Assembly: GCF_001747105.1 (NCBI RefSeq)
Contig: NZ_MDGQ01000005.1
Coordinates: forward strand, 1,860,001-1,924,000
Direction of reading: 5' to 3'
Origin: Roseivirga misakiensis
GTDB lineage: Bacteria > Bacteroidota > Bacteroidia > Cytophagales > Cyclobacteriaceae
Length of the DNA: 64,000 nt
The notes under the pieces were generated by a model that was not told where the DNA came from, searched no databases, and saw only the letters and a program-made list of their open reading frames with translations. How positions within the stretch are numbered: position 1 is the first letter of the stretch; the number at the start of each line of letters is the position of its first letter. The position numbers and the translations under genes were made by a program. This document shows, one piece after another, positions 1 through 8,576 of the stretch.

Positions 1-423
1 ACCAAAGCAATAATTGGACTCTGGATTAACAATATGCTCCTTATTAATCGCTGCAATATCCCTTCGTCTTTGCTGAACGTTACTACCTCTTTCTATTACG
101 ATCGGTTTATAGCCTAATTCAATTAATCTCAAGGCGGCAAACATTCCGGCAGGACCAAAACCAACGATTACAACAGGGTCTGCATTCGAGACATCAGGAT
201 AATCTCTCTTATAGCTAATTAATGGTGGTAAATCCTCTTTAACTGTTACTAGAGCTTGAATATTGATTTTCACCCTTTTAGACCGTGCGTCAATCGATCG
301 CTTTAAAGCACGAACCTCAGCCGAAGGATCATTAATGTGGGCTCTCTTTAGAACAACCTCCTCGAATAATTCAGGATTATAGGCTTCTTCTGGGCTGAGC
401 GTAGTTTGTATCGTTTTCTGCAT
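1..423 (-). CDS. FAD-dependent dehydrogenase, N-terminal part (COG2509-like), cut by window edge
   Basis: Reading the minus strand from the ATG at 423 gives 141 open codons that run off the window start. The first ~90 residues are a basic N-terminal domain; then comes a dinucleotide-binding glycine motif (VGFGPAGMFAALRL) followed by an ERG acid/Arg motif and an NPESNYCFG segment. This order is typical of the large 'uncharacterised FAD-dependent dehydrogenases' (COG2509), which are over 500 residues long. Substrate unknown. The C-terminal three quarters lie outside the window. Confidence 0.8.
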   Translation of the reverse strand, partial: MQKTIQTTLSPEEAYNPELFEEVVLKRAHINDPSAEVRALKRSIDARSKRVKINIQALVTVKEDLPPLISYKRDYPDVSNADPVVIVGFGPAGMFAALRLIELGYKPIVIERGSNVQQRRRDIAAINKEHIVNPESNYCFG

Positions 424-500
424 AATCTGGGTGATGTTTTAAAGGTCAAAAGTCATTAGACATTTGTGAATGGTGGAAAAAAGGATGCCCAATAACAATC

Positions 501-1466
501 TTATTTCCCATTTAGCTGCTTCATCACCCAATGTTTGCCCCATTCGGCTTTTTCCAGATCCGACCATAACGATGGAAAGAAAATAATTCCTTGGAAACGA
601 GGCGGTAAATATTTCTGCCAGTTAGTTCCACCTGTAGCTGCAATATCCTCAGGGTCCTTTTGCAAATACCGCACTGCCGATCGATAATGCGCCAAAGGCC
701 AGTCCACATTAGCTAAGAGATCAAATCGACGTAATTCTTCTTTTAAAGCCTCACTACCCTCTTTATCGGCATAAAATTTTAAATATGCTTGATAAAAGTT
801 GGTAACCTTTACGTCACTAGCCAAATGGAGGAATGATGTTGAATATTTCTCTTCAAAATGTTCCAGCGTCAAGGTCTTTTTACCCGATTTCAATTCGGTG
901 GCACCAGTCTTCCAGTAAATAGCCTCATATAAGTCCTCAAGGGACGAATTTTCGGTGAACTGATCTCTAATATTTTTATTGACGAGGTTATACAGATCAG
1001 TTGCGCAAATTTCAATCATTCGGTACTGACCAGACTGAAAACCAGACGATGGCAGCAATGACATTCTAAACTTTAAAAACTGCTCTTTCTCCATGCCATC
1101 TGTCATCATGTTAAAAGAGTGGCATAAATGTTCGAAGTAGCTATTTATACGTTTTAACCTGGTTACAAAGAACTCCAAATCAGGATGTTTTAAAGCATGA
1201 ATCTGCTTCATTTCCCAAAGAGAGAGCTTAAAATAGAGCTCCGTAATCTGATGGTAAACGATGAAAATCATTTCATCGGGAAAATCTGTTTTGGGCTGCT
1301 GCAGCCCTAAAAGTGAATCAAGGTTGATGTAGTCCCAATACTTCAAAAAATCGGCGTGCAGCAAACCATCAAGATATGAAGACATATCTTGCCCCATGGC
1401 CTCGTATTTCTCCTCGAGCTTCTTAATTCTGTCAATTATATTTTGGTCGATATCAGAGTTGTTCAT
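501..1466 (-). CDS. kynA: Tryptophan 2,3-dioxygenase
   Basis: Haem enzyme opening the indole ring of L-tryptophan to N-formylkynurenine, first step of the kynurenine pathway. The 321-residue protein has the family marks: FIVYHQITELYFK with the substrate-side His72 and Glu76, SSGFQSGQYRMIE with Arg149 for the substrate carboxylate, a probable proximal haem ligand His260 in PLAHYRSAV, and the late GGTNW segment. I chose the ATG at 1466; the open frame continues upstream but would run through the divergent acyl-CoA dehydrogenase and has no family similarity there. It is divergent from the glutaryl-CoA dehydrogenase gene with 63 bp between starts, suggesting shared control of tryptophan catabolism. 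Confidence 0.93.
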   Translation of the reverse strand: MNNSDIDQNIIDRIKKLEEKYEAMGQDMSSYLDGLLHADFLKYWDYINLDSLLGLQQPKTDFPDEMIFIVYHQITELYFKLSLWEMKQIHALKHPDLEFFVTRLKRINSYFEHLCHSFNMMTDGMEKEQFLKFRMSLLPSSGFQSGQYRMIEICATDLYNLVNKNIRDQFTENSSLEDLYEAIYWKTGATELKSGKKTLTLEHFEEKYSTSFLHLASDVKVTNFYQAYLKFYADKEGSEALKEELRRFDLLANVDWPLAHYRSAVRYLQKDPEDIAATGGTNWQKYLPPRFQGIIFFPSLWSDLEKAEWGKHWVMKQLNGK

Positions 1467-1529
1467 ACGTTTGCATACATTAAAAAGTGAGTCAAAATTG
1501 ACCACATTTAATTCAGAAAACAAATTCCT

Positions 1530-2744
1530 ATGAGCACTGATTCTTCTCCAAAAATCCAAAAATCTGCCAAGCAAGATATTTTCGAGCATCCTGACTTTTA
1601 TGGTATGGATGACTTGCTGACCGAAGAGCACAAAATGGTCAGAAGTGCTGTACGGGATTTCGTAAAAAGAGAAATATCTCCCTTTATTGAAAGTTGGGCT
1701 GAGAATGCCTATTTCCCATACGATATCGTGAAGAAATTTGGTGATATCGGTGCTTTTGGACCACAATTGCCAACTGAATATGGATGCGGCGGCATGGACT
1801 ACATTTCTTACGGCATTATTATGCAGGAAATTGAGCGTGGAGACTCGGGAATGCGTTCTACTGCATCAGTACAGGGCTCTTTGGTTATGTACCCTATCTA
1901 TAAGTTCGGTAACGAAGAGCAACGCAATAAATACTTGCCAAAACTTGCCTCTGGAGAATGGTTGGGCTGTTTTGGTTTAACAGAACCAGACCATGGCTCC
2001 AATCCATCGGGTATGACAACCAATTTTAAAGATATGGGTGACCATTATCTTTTGAATGGAGCGAAAATGTGGATTTCTAACTCCCCAAAAGCCGATGTAG
2101 CGGTTGTGTGGGCTAAAAACGAGGAAGGAAGAATTCACGGCTTGATCGTGGAGCGTGGCATGGAAGGTTTTTCAACCCCTGAAACCCATGGCAAATGGTC
2201 GTTAAGAGCTAGTACTACTGGCGAATTGGTTTTCGATAATGTGAAAGTACCTAAAGAGAACTTACTACCGAATAAAAGCGGTTTAGGTGCCCCGATGATG
2301 TGTCTTGATTCTGCTCGTTACGGTATTGCATGGGGTGCTATTGGTGCTGCCATGGATTGTTATGAATCTGCTAGAAGATATTGCGCAGAACGTATCCAGT
2401 TCGACAAACCGATTGGAGCCTTCCAATTACAACAGAAAAAACTATCCGAAATGTTGACTGAAATTACGAAAGCGCAACTCCTGAACCTGCGCTTGGGTCA
2501 ACTATTTAATGAAGGAAAAGCCACTACTCCGCAGATTTCTATGGCCAAACGAAATGCTGTTGAAGTAGCCCTGAACATTGCGCGCGAGGCTAGACAAATT
2601 CATGGGGGAATGGGTATAACTGGAGAATATCCGATGATGCGCCATATGGCCAACCTAGAGTCTGTAGTGACCTATGAAGGAACTCACGATATACACTTAC
2701 TGATTTTAGGCGCTGAAATCACTGGAATTCCTGCCTTTAAATAA
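1530..2744 (+). CDS. Glutaryl-CoA dehydrogenase-like acyl-CoA dehydrogenase
   Basis: FAD flavoprotein of 404 residues with the full acyl-CoA dehydrogenase fold: N-terminal helical domain, middle domain with the CFGLTEPDHGSNPSGM flavin signature, and C-terminal domain. The MRSTASVQGSLVMYPI block and the C-terminal YEGTHDIHLLILG block, with likely catalytic base Glu383, are characteristic of the glutaryl-CoA dehydrogenase subgroup, which oxidises and decarboxylates glutaryl-CoA to crotonyl-CoA. That is a late product of tryptophan and lysine breakdown, which fits the divergent tryptophan dioxygenase neighbour. A different branched acyl-CoA substrate cannot be excluded from sequence alone. Confidence 0.88.
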   Translation: MSTDSSPKIQKSAKQDIFEHPDFYGMDDLLTEEHKMVRSAVRDFVKREISPFIESWAENAYFPYDIVKKFGDIGAFGPQLPTEYGCGGMDYISYGIIMQEIERGDSGMRSTASVQGSLVMYPIYKFGNEEQRNKYLPKLASGEWLGCFGLTEPDHGSNPSGMTTNFKDMGDHYLLNGAKMWISNSPKADVAVVWAKNEEGRIHGLIVERGMEGFSTPETHGKWSLRASTTGELVFDNVKVPKENLLPNKSGLGAPMMCLDSARYGIAWGAIGAAMDCYESARRYCAERIQFDKPIGAFQLQQKKLSEMLTEITKAQLLNLRLGQLFNEGKATTPQISMAKRNAVEVALNIAREARQIHGGMGITGEYPMMRHMANLESVVTYEGTHDIHLLILGAEITGIPAFK

Positions 2745-2886
2745 CCGAGAGGTTTATTCCGTTTTATTCAGGACCTTCTAATGGGTTTACCATGGTTGCC
2801 GGGAGAACTGTTTTATTTTTTTAGAACAGACTGTGACAAATTTGAAATTCTTGAGACTAATACAATAAAGTAGTAGTTTAACAGAA

Positions 2887-3378
2887 GTGGAAAAGTCTCA
2901 ATTTGTTCAACTGATCAACGATAACAAAGGTACAATCCGTAGCCTTTGCCAAGTTTACTTTGACAGTTGCGAAGATCAAAAAGATGCTTTTCAAGACATA
3001 GTATTACAGCTATGGAAGTCACTCGACTCTTTTAAGGGAGCATCGAAAGTTAATACTTGGATATATCGGGTTAGCCTAAATACCATTCTTACAAAAAAGA
3101 GAAAGGATACAAAATCGGTTTCGGCCCAGCCAATTGAAATGGTTCATACCAACATTAGCGCTGCAAACGCAGATGACAACCTTGAACTTCTTCACATACT
3201 AATTAGATCTCTGAAAGACTTAGATAAAGGCATTGTACTACTCTATCTAGAGGGGTATAAAACCAAAGAAATTGCTGAAATACTAAAACTTTCCACTTCC
3301 AATGTGACTACTCGTTTTAATCGCTTGAAATCTGAATTAAAAGTAAAACTGAACCCAAGAACACATGTTACTAAATGA
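2887..3378 (+). CDS. ECF-type RNA polymerase sigma factor
   Basis: 163 residues from a GTG start. Region 2 is seen in the N-terminal half (DAFQDIVLQLWKSLDSFKG, then a TWIYRVSLN segment), and a C-terminal region 4 helix-turn-helix includes the LYLEGYKTKEIAEIL and STSNVTTRFNRL segments. Such short sigma factors act with a membrane anti-sigma partner; here the gene overlaps by 14 bp a small membrane protein gene that could fill that role. The regulon and signal are unknown. Confidence 0.87.
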   Translation: MEKSQFVQLINDNKGTIRSLCQVYFDSCEDQKDAFQDIVLQLWKSLDSFKGASKVNTWIYRVSLNTILTKKRKDTKSVSAQPIEMVHTNISAANADDNLELLHILIRSLKDLDKGIVLLYLEGYKTKEIAEILKLSTSNVTTRFNRLKSELKVKLNPRTHVTK

Positions 3379-3553
3379 TTTAAAGCCAGCTTGGAAACGA
3401 CTCAAGGTCATTAATTCACTGCAACCCATTGATTCAAATGATATCCTTGCCATCATTGAGTTGCCACAGCAGGCGAATAAGAACAAACTCCAAGGCTTAG
3501 CGATAAATGTCGCTATGTTTATCATTATCGCTATTTGCTGCCAAGGGGGATGA
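3365..3553 (+). CDS. Small single-span membrane protein, possible anti-sigma partner
   Basis: 62 residues. The N-terminal ~40 residues are soluble and charged (MLLNDLKPAWKRLK), and the C-terminus is one hydrophobic segment (residues ~45-57) ending in CCQGG. The start overlaps the sigma factor end by 14 bp and the stop overlaps the lgt ATG as ATGA, so it is embedded between two real genes, which supports translation. The N-terminus resembles that of longer membrane proteins found after ECF sigma genes in Bacteroidetes, so this may be a minimal or a truncated version. The function is inferred from context only. Confidence 0.6.
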   Translation: MLLNDLKPAWKRLKVINSLQPIDSNDILAIIELPQQANKNKLQGLAINVAMFIIIAICCQGG

Positions 3554-4374
3554 TAGCACACATTTACTGGGACATTGACCCTCGGGTATTTAGCAACTTT
3601 GAGTTTCTTAGATGGTACGGCACTTGTTGGCTTTTAGGTATGGTTTTAGGCTACAAAATCATGCTAATGATTTACAAGCGCGAAGGTCTAGAATCTATAG
3701 AATTAGAGAGTTTAGCCACTTATGTGATGCTCGGTGGTATAATCGGCGCACGCTTTGGCCATATTTTGTTCTACGACCCCATCTACTATTGGAATAACCC
3801 CATCGAAGTACTTCCATTTCGGCTAAACCCTACATTTGAGTTCACGGGCTTGGCAGGTTTAGCTAGTCATGGTGGTATAATTGGCGCCTTGTTGGCGCTC
3901 TATCTTTACAACAGAAAGTACAAGAAAAACTATTTATGGATACTAGATCGCCTGACCATTGCAGGGGCTGCCTTGGGCGGTTTTATTAGATTGGGCAATC
4001 TTATGAACTCTGAAATAATCGGCACGCCTTCTGACCTACCTTGGGCATTTATTTTTGTTCGTGTTGATCAAGTTCCTAGGCATCCATCTCAACTCTATGA
4101 AGCGCTATTTTACTTCTTGATCTGCTTCGTTTTATATCGCCTCTGGAAAACGGGGAAATACTCAACAAATAATGGGTTCTTTTTTGGGCTTGGGATGATA
4201 TTGATATTCACTCAACGTTTTTTGGTAGAGTTCTTAAAAGAAAACCAAGTAGCCTTTGAGGAGAGTCTCACCTTAAACATGGGGCAATCTCTAAGTATTC
4301 CACTAATACTTATCGGGGTGTTTTTTATGTTGAGAAGCATTAAGAATACTCAAAAACCGCCACAAACAGCTTAA
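3550..4374 (+). CDS. lgt: Prolipoprotein diacylglyceryl transferase
   Basis: Inner-membrane enzyme that moves diacylglycerol from phosphatidylglycerol to the lipobox cysteine of prolipoproteins, needed for the many lipoproteins in this window. With the ATG at 3550 it has 274 residues, multiple membrane spans, the SHGG motif (His107-Gly108), the signature Arg147-Leu-Gly-Asn150 followed by NSEIIG, and a later RHPSQLYEA motif (His178). A TTG 15 bp upstream would add five residues, but the ATG overlapping the previous stop as ATGA is the better start. Confidence 0.95.
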   Translation: MIAHIYWDIDPRVFSNFEFLRWYGTCWLLGMVLGYKIMLMIYKREGLESIELESLATYVMLGGIIGARFGHILFYDPIYYWNNPIEVLPFRLNPTFEFTGLAGLASHGGIIGALLALYLYNRKYKKNYLWILDRLTIAGAALGGFIRLGNLMNSEIIGTPSDLPWAFIFVRVDQVPRHPSQLYEALFYFLICFVLYRLWKTGKYSTNNGFFFGLGMILIFTQRFLVEFLKENQVAFEESLTLNMGQSLSIPLILIGVFFMLRSIKNTQKPPQTA

Positions 4375-4412
4375 AATTAACTTACGTTTAGTAAAACACG
4401 TTATTGGTTTAT

Positions 4413-4467
4413 GTGATTATCCTGATGAGGCCTCAACTGGCAACTTAAGGATTATTAGGATAATTAC
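4413..4467. repeat. Imperfect inverted repeat upstream of the alpha/beta hydrolase gene
   Basis: Arms at 4413-4423 and 4457-4467 match at 10 of 11 positions (GTGATTATCCT against the complement of AGGATAATTAC), with 33 nt between them. It lies between lgt and the hydrolase start at 4483 and has no T run after it, so it is more likely an operator or leader structure than a terminator. Function unknown. Confidence 0.4.
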
Positions 4468-4482
4468 ACTAACTTTTTTGCC

Positions 4483-5379
4483 ATGTTTCGATTTAGAAGA
4501 AATGCTTTGCTCCTAAGCCTGATATGTCTTTCGATCAATTATTCAATTGCTCAGCTCAGTGTATTTAAAGATCTATCCTATGTAGAGGACGGAACGGGTA
4601 GTAAACATCAAAAATTGAGTTTGGTACTACCTGAAAACTCTTCGGAAACCCCACTGCTTATATGGATTGGTGGCGGTGCGTGGTCTTATGTCGACTATAA
4701 TTTGGAATTGAACTTTGCAAAAAAGTTTGCTGAAACAGGCGTGGCCGTTGCCACAGTTGGGCATAGATTAAGCCCAGCCACTTGGAGAGACCCTGATTTG
4801 AACAAAGGGGTGCAGCATCCCGCACATGTGAACGATTTAGCCTCCGCGATAAAATGGTTATATGATCATGCTACGGAATATGGTTACAGTCAAGAAAAAA
4901 TCTTTATCGGCGGTTTCTCATCTGGTGGACATTTAGCAGCATTAGTTGATTTAGACCGAAAATATTTAGGCGCACAAAACTTACCAAAAGACTTATTCAA
5001 AGGCATTATTCCTATTTCAGGAGCTTACGACATAACTCACTATCACACAACATTTAAGAATGGCAGCCAACCCGAATTAGCCATCCAGCACGTGGAAGCC
5101 GTTTTTGGCAGTACATCGGAAGCTTTGATAGACGCTTCACCGATGACCTACCTTGAAAACCTCTCCACTCCCATGCTCATTATCAGTGATGGCACAGTAA
5201 ATCGATATACCGAATATTTTGAAGCCGCGCTGGACAAAACCAGTTTCAATGAATACCGATTCGTCTACGCCAGAGAATTATCTCATACAGAACTCTGGAG
5301 ACAAATGTCTTTTTCAGACAGCAGCCAATATCGTGATTTGATTACAAGCTTTATTCAAACTCAATTGAATAAGCTTTGA
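4483..5379 (+). CDS. Secreted alpha/beta hydrolase (carboxylesterase-like)
   Basis: 298 residues with an N-terminal signal peptide ending near residue 23 (SIAQ). The WIGGGAW segment is an oxyanion-hole loop like the HGGG of esterases. The nucleophile is Ser146 in GFSSG; the likely acid is Asp236 (IISDGT) and the likely base His268 (ELSHTE). It belongs to the short-chain esterase/BD-FAE-like group. Kynurenine formamidase has a similar fold and tryptophan dioxygenase is close by, but the export signal argues against that role. Substrate unknown. Confidence 0.83.
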   Translation: MFRFRRNALLLSLICLSINYSIAQLSVFKDLSYVEDGTGSKHQKLSLVLPENSSETPLLIWIGGGAWSYVDYNLELNFAKKFAETGVAVATVGHRLSPATWRDPDLNKGVQHPAHVNDLASAIKWLYDHATEYGYSQEKIFIGGFSSGGHLAALVDLDRKYLGAQNLPKDLFKGIIPISGAYDITHYHTTFKNGSQPELAIQHVEAVFGSTSEALIDASPMTYLENLSTPMLIISDGTVNRYTEYFEAALDKTSFNEYRFVYARELSHTELWRQMSFSDSSQYRDLITSFIQTQLNKL

Positions 5380-5498
5380 GAGGTTTGATCTAACTTTTTG
5401 ATAGGTTTTAGGTTAATTATTCAAAGTGACTTGACCACTTGTACAGGTAATATCAGGGAGGAAAGTGTTATTCAAATTGATTAAATTAAACTGAAGGA

Positions 5499-5966
5499 AT
5501 GACTAAAGAACTAGTCTTAGGGTTCATTTTCGGAATATCTCTGTCATTCATTTCCTGGTTGGTGGCAATTATACTGAATAGCCTTTTACTTAAGACTAGC
5601 TACTATACAAGGCTACATAACTTTAATTTTATTAAAAGTAAGGCCATTAATGAGCTTATAGGCCTTCGGTATTTCAAGTGGATCGTTAGGAACAGCTTTT
5701 TCAAACTCTTCAATCAAAAAATCAAACTAGAGAACACCAAAGTCGATTTATCTACAATTAGATATGAAATGACTTTATCCGAAATAAGTCATTTGATTGG
5801 GTTTCTATTCGTGACCATTTTCGCCATTATCAAATCTCTCAGCGTCGGTCCAGTTTTCGGCCTAGCCATTATGATCCCCAATACTTTACTAAACCTATAT
5901 CCTTCACTCTTACAGCAGGAGAATAAGCGCAGAATTGACAAGTTGAACGATCGTGCAAGACATTAG
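5499..5966 (+). CDS. Small membrane protein resembling CrtO-type acyltransferases
   Basis: 155 residues with an N-terminal span (8-30), a basic middle stretch, a second hydrophobic region (97-128) and a tail carrying NTLLNLYPSLLQQENKRR. An Asn followed by YP..LQ.xNRxR near the C-terminus recalls the short glycosyl-diaponeurosporenoate acyltransferase (CrtO) family that acylates glycosylated carotenoids in staphylococci. No other carotenoid gene is present here, so the substrate is open. Recognition is by motif memory only. Confidence 0.55.
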   Translation: MTKELVLGFIFGISLSFISWLVAIILNSLLLKTSYYTRLHNFNFIKSKAINELIGLRYFKWIVRNSFFKLFNQKIKLENTKVDLSTIRYEMTLSEISHLIGFLFVTIFAIIKSLSVGPVFGLAIMIPNTLLNLYPSLLQQENKRRIDKLNDRARH

Positions 5967-6014
5967 ACAAAAAGAACTCCATTATTCTTTTATCTTGCTA
6001 TAAAACTGATTCGC

Positions 6015-7118
6015 TTGTTCACTAAAAAACGAAAACGGATAATTCGGCAGATCTTGCCATTTGCCCTAATTCCAGGCATGTTTAGCGTGGTGCAAACCAT
6101 CCTCGAAAAAGGAATTTTAGGAGATCATCCTGTTTACCCCTCCACTGGCAACCCATATAGTTCTACCGTTCTAATTCCATTATTGACTTCTCTTTTTATT
6201 GGGTTTTCAATAGGCCTTTTTGAGGTGCTTTATGTCAATAAATGGTTTCAAAACAGACGTTTTTATGAGAAAATCCTCTTCAAGTTCTTCCTTTACGTAC
6301 TGGCCATCATATTTGCAACACTGATTATAATCATTACTCGTCATTCAATTGGACAAGGTTTAAATCCCTTCGATAGTATAGTTCTCGATTACGTATATTC
6401 CTTCTTCAGCAACTTTGCCTTTTGGAGCATTCTATGCTATTATTCTTTAGCAATCGGGGTCAGTTTATTTTACAAAGAGGTTAGTGATAATATCGGGCAA
6501 GGTGCCTCGCTCAACTTTTTAACTGGAAAATATCATCAACCAAAAGTAGAAAATCGAGTATTCATGTTTCTCGACATGAAATCATCCACAGCTCATGCTG
6601 AAAAACTTGGGCACATTAAATACTTCCAAATGCTCAAGGATTACTATGCGGATATATCTCTACCTATTCTAGATTTTGATGGCGAAATATATCAATACGT
6701 GGGGGACGAAATCGTGATTACTTGGGAACCGAAAACCAATAAAGAGGCCGCAGATGTGATTAACTGTTTCTACGGTATGAAAAACACACTACTCAACCAG
6801 CATTCAAAGTACGATGAATCATATGGTATAACTCCCACATTTAAAGCGGCAATACACTATGGCCAAGTGACGACGGGAGAAATTGGTTTGGTCAAAAAAG
6901 ATTTCGTTTTTACCGGTGATACATTAAACACTACTGCCCGTATACAAGGCTTATGCAATAACTATGGAGTCGATCTGATTGTATCACAAAATTTTATCGA
7001 CATTCTAGATGGAATTGGCAGCTTTAACTTCACCACCTTGGGAAATGTAGCACTTCGTGGACGAAGTGAAAAAATTGAAATCTATAAAGCAGAAGAGAAT
7101 AAGAGCCAGATCGCTTGA
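6015..7118 (+). CDS. Membrane-anchored class III adenylate/guanylate cyclase
   Basis: 367 residues from a TTG start. The N-terminal ~155 residues hold about four membrane spans with no recognisable sensor domain. The C-terminal cyclase domain begins near 180: metal ligands Asp187 (FLDMKSS) and Asp231 (QYVGDEIV), and a later FTGDTLNTTARI stretch carrying the Asn and Arg that face the transition state. The product could be cAMP or cGMP. The first metal-binding block reads FLDMKSST instead of the usual FxDxxGFT, a variant seen in Bacteroidetes cyclases. A TATCTTGC box at 5991-5998 may be its -7 promoter element. Confidence 0.85.
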   Translation: MFTKKRKRIIRQILPFALIPGMFSVVQTILEKGILGDHPVYPSTGNPYSSTVLIPLLTSLFIGFSIGLFEVLYVNKWFQNRRFYEKILFKFFLYVLAIIFATLIIIITRHSIGQGLNPFDSIVLDYVYSFFSNFAFWSILCYYSLAIGVSLFYKEVSDNIGQGASLNFLTGKYHQPKVENRVFMFLDMKSSTAHAEKLGHIKYFQMLKDYYADISLPILDFDGEIYQYVGDEIVITWEPKTNKEAADVINCFYGMKNTLLNQHSKYDESYGITPTFKAAIHYGQVTTGEIGLVKKDFVFTGDTLNTTARIQGLCNNYGVDLIVSQNFIDILDGIGSFNFTTLGNVALRGRSEKIEIYKAEENKSQIA

Positions 7119-7158
7119 CAGGGATTTGCAAAAACTTCATTTTTTTTAAATTAGGTTT

Positions 7159-7530
7159 ATGAAAGTAACAGCAGAGCACAATGAACGCGTGGCCAACATG
7201 GTTTTTGGCTCATTCTATCCCCATTATGTCAGTAAGGTGGTAAAAAAAGGAAGAACTGAAGAGGAATTGCACCAAGTCATTGAATGGTTAACAGGCTTCA
7301 ACAGCCAAAAACTCCAACAACTTATTGATGACCGTGTAACGGTTCAAGAGTTTTTCAAACAAGCGACCGTTCACCCCAATGCTCATATGATTAAAGGAGT
7401 CATCTGCGGTTATAGAATTGAGGAAATTGACAATGAAACCACTAGACAAGCCAGATATTTAGATAAACTCGTCGACGAACTCGCAAAAGGCAGAAAAATG
7501 GAGAAAATTATGCGAGAAGAAAAAGCTTGA
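7159..7530 (+). CDS. DUF2200 family protein
   Basis: 123 residues, cytosolic, no signal peptide. The segments VFGSFYPHYVSKVVKKGRT, EVIEWLTGF-like LHQVIEWLTGF, and VHPNAHMIKGVICGYRIEEI followed by a RxxRxLDKLVDELAKG tail match my memory of DUF2200, a widely conserved single-domain family of unknown function. The length is typical. It lies 40 bp after the cyclase gene and 25 bp before the next membrane protein gene, so the three may be co-transcribed. Confidence 0.8.
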   Translation: MKVTAEHNERVANMVFGSFYPHYVSKVVKKGRTEEELHQVIEWLTGFNSQKLQQLIDDRVTVQEFFKQATVHPNAHMIKGVICGYRIEEIDNETTRQARYLDKLVDELAKGRKMEKIMREEKA

Positions 7531-7555
7531 TCTAAGGGACATAGGAAGCTTCTAA

Positions 7556-8425
7556 ATGGATACTTTACTCGCCAATATTACCTATGCAGGTGGTGCTGTA
7601 TACATCTTTTATATACTCACCGCTATATGGATTATCGCAAAAAAGAATTTAAAGTTGTTGAGTATCATCTTCCCCATTTTGGCCTTGTTGGAAGGCCTTT
7701 TCATCGACTGGCGTTGGGGTAGAATTCAAGATTACGGAGAGAACGCGCAAATCGTTCTAGGGGCTCTACCAAGCTTTATTATTAGCATCGGTTTACCTTT
7801 TATTGGTTTCTATATCCATCATTTCATTACCCAAAACCTACCTAAAGACCCAATGATTGATTCATTGATCGAAAAGTCGAAAAGTGGCGCTTTTGGCAAT
7901 GACGATTACCCTTCAATTTATTCCCTTTTAGAATCCAAAATTTTTGAGAAGTCGAGTTATCAAAAGGCAATTCAGAATGTTGAAAATCAAAAAGAATTGA
8001 TCAACAAAATGATCGCCGTTTTGACGGATAAAAAGGATGATTGGGACTGGAAATTCAACATGTTCAACGAATATAAAGTGGTCTTTACGCTTTATGGTAC
8101 TGGTGGAAGTTACGACCCTGACAATGGTACAATCACCCTCTTAACCAATAAATCAGGTGGTTTTATGAATTATAAAAACCCCGCTAACACCATTATTCAT
8201 GAAATAACCCATATGGGCATGGAATATTCACTGGTTCGAAAATATAATCTGCCACATGGTTTAAAAGAAAGGCTAGTAGATACGCTAGTTTACCTGATGT
8301 TCAAGGAAGATCTACCTGACTATAGAATCCAACAAATGGGTGACCCGAAAATCAATGACGATCTAAAATCCGCGAACGATCTAGAGTCCTTGAATTCAAT
8401 CGTTTCAAAGTTCGTAAATAAATAG
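7556..8425 (+). CDS. Membrane protein with HExxH metalloprotease-like motif
   Basis: 289 residues, family not recognised. Residues 1-100 contain about three membrane spans. The C-terminal ~190 residues are soluble and include TNKSGGFMNYKNPANT followed by IIHEITHMG: His215-Glu216-x-x-His219, the zinc-binding signature of many metallopeptidases. A possible third ligand is Glu224 (MEYS) but the assignment is uncertain. The spans are N-terminal and the HExxH lies in the soluble part, unlike intramembrane proteases. Substrate unknown. Confidence 0.65.
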   Translation: MDTLLANITYAGGAVYIFYILTAIWIIAKKNLKLLSIIFPILALLEGLFIDWRWGRIQDYGENAQIVLGALPSFIISIGLPFIGFYIHHFITQNLPKDPMIDSLIEKSKSGAFGNDDYPSIYSLLESKIFEKSSYQKAIQNVENQKELINKMIAVLTDKKDDWDWKFNMFNEYKVVFTLYGTGGSYDPDNGTITLLTNKSGGFMNYKNPANTIIHEITHMGMEYSLVRKYNLPHGLKERLVDTLVYLMFKEDLPDYRIQQMGDPKINDDLKSANDLESLNSIVSKFVNK

Positions 8426-8576
8426 ACCATTAATATTCACTGTGGTCTTAGCCTATCCCAGTATTACTATTTTGCGTCCCTTTGAATCCTAATGATAGTA
8501 AACTACTCTTGAGTGTAGCTTCTGCACATTAACACTTTGATACCTTGGTGCATGTTATTCTTAAAACTCACTGGAT

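Noticed and set aside
501-1766. Extended 421-residue version of tryptophan dioxygenase
   Set aside because: The extra 100 N-terminal residues would lie over the divergent acyl-CoA dehydrogenase and lack similarity to the family.
4483-5379. Possible kynurenine formamidase for the nearby tryptophan pathway
   Set aside because: The protein has an export signal, whereas kynurenine pathway enzymes are cytosolic.
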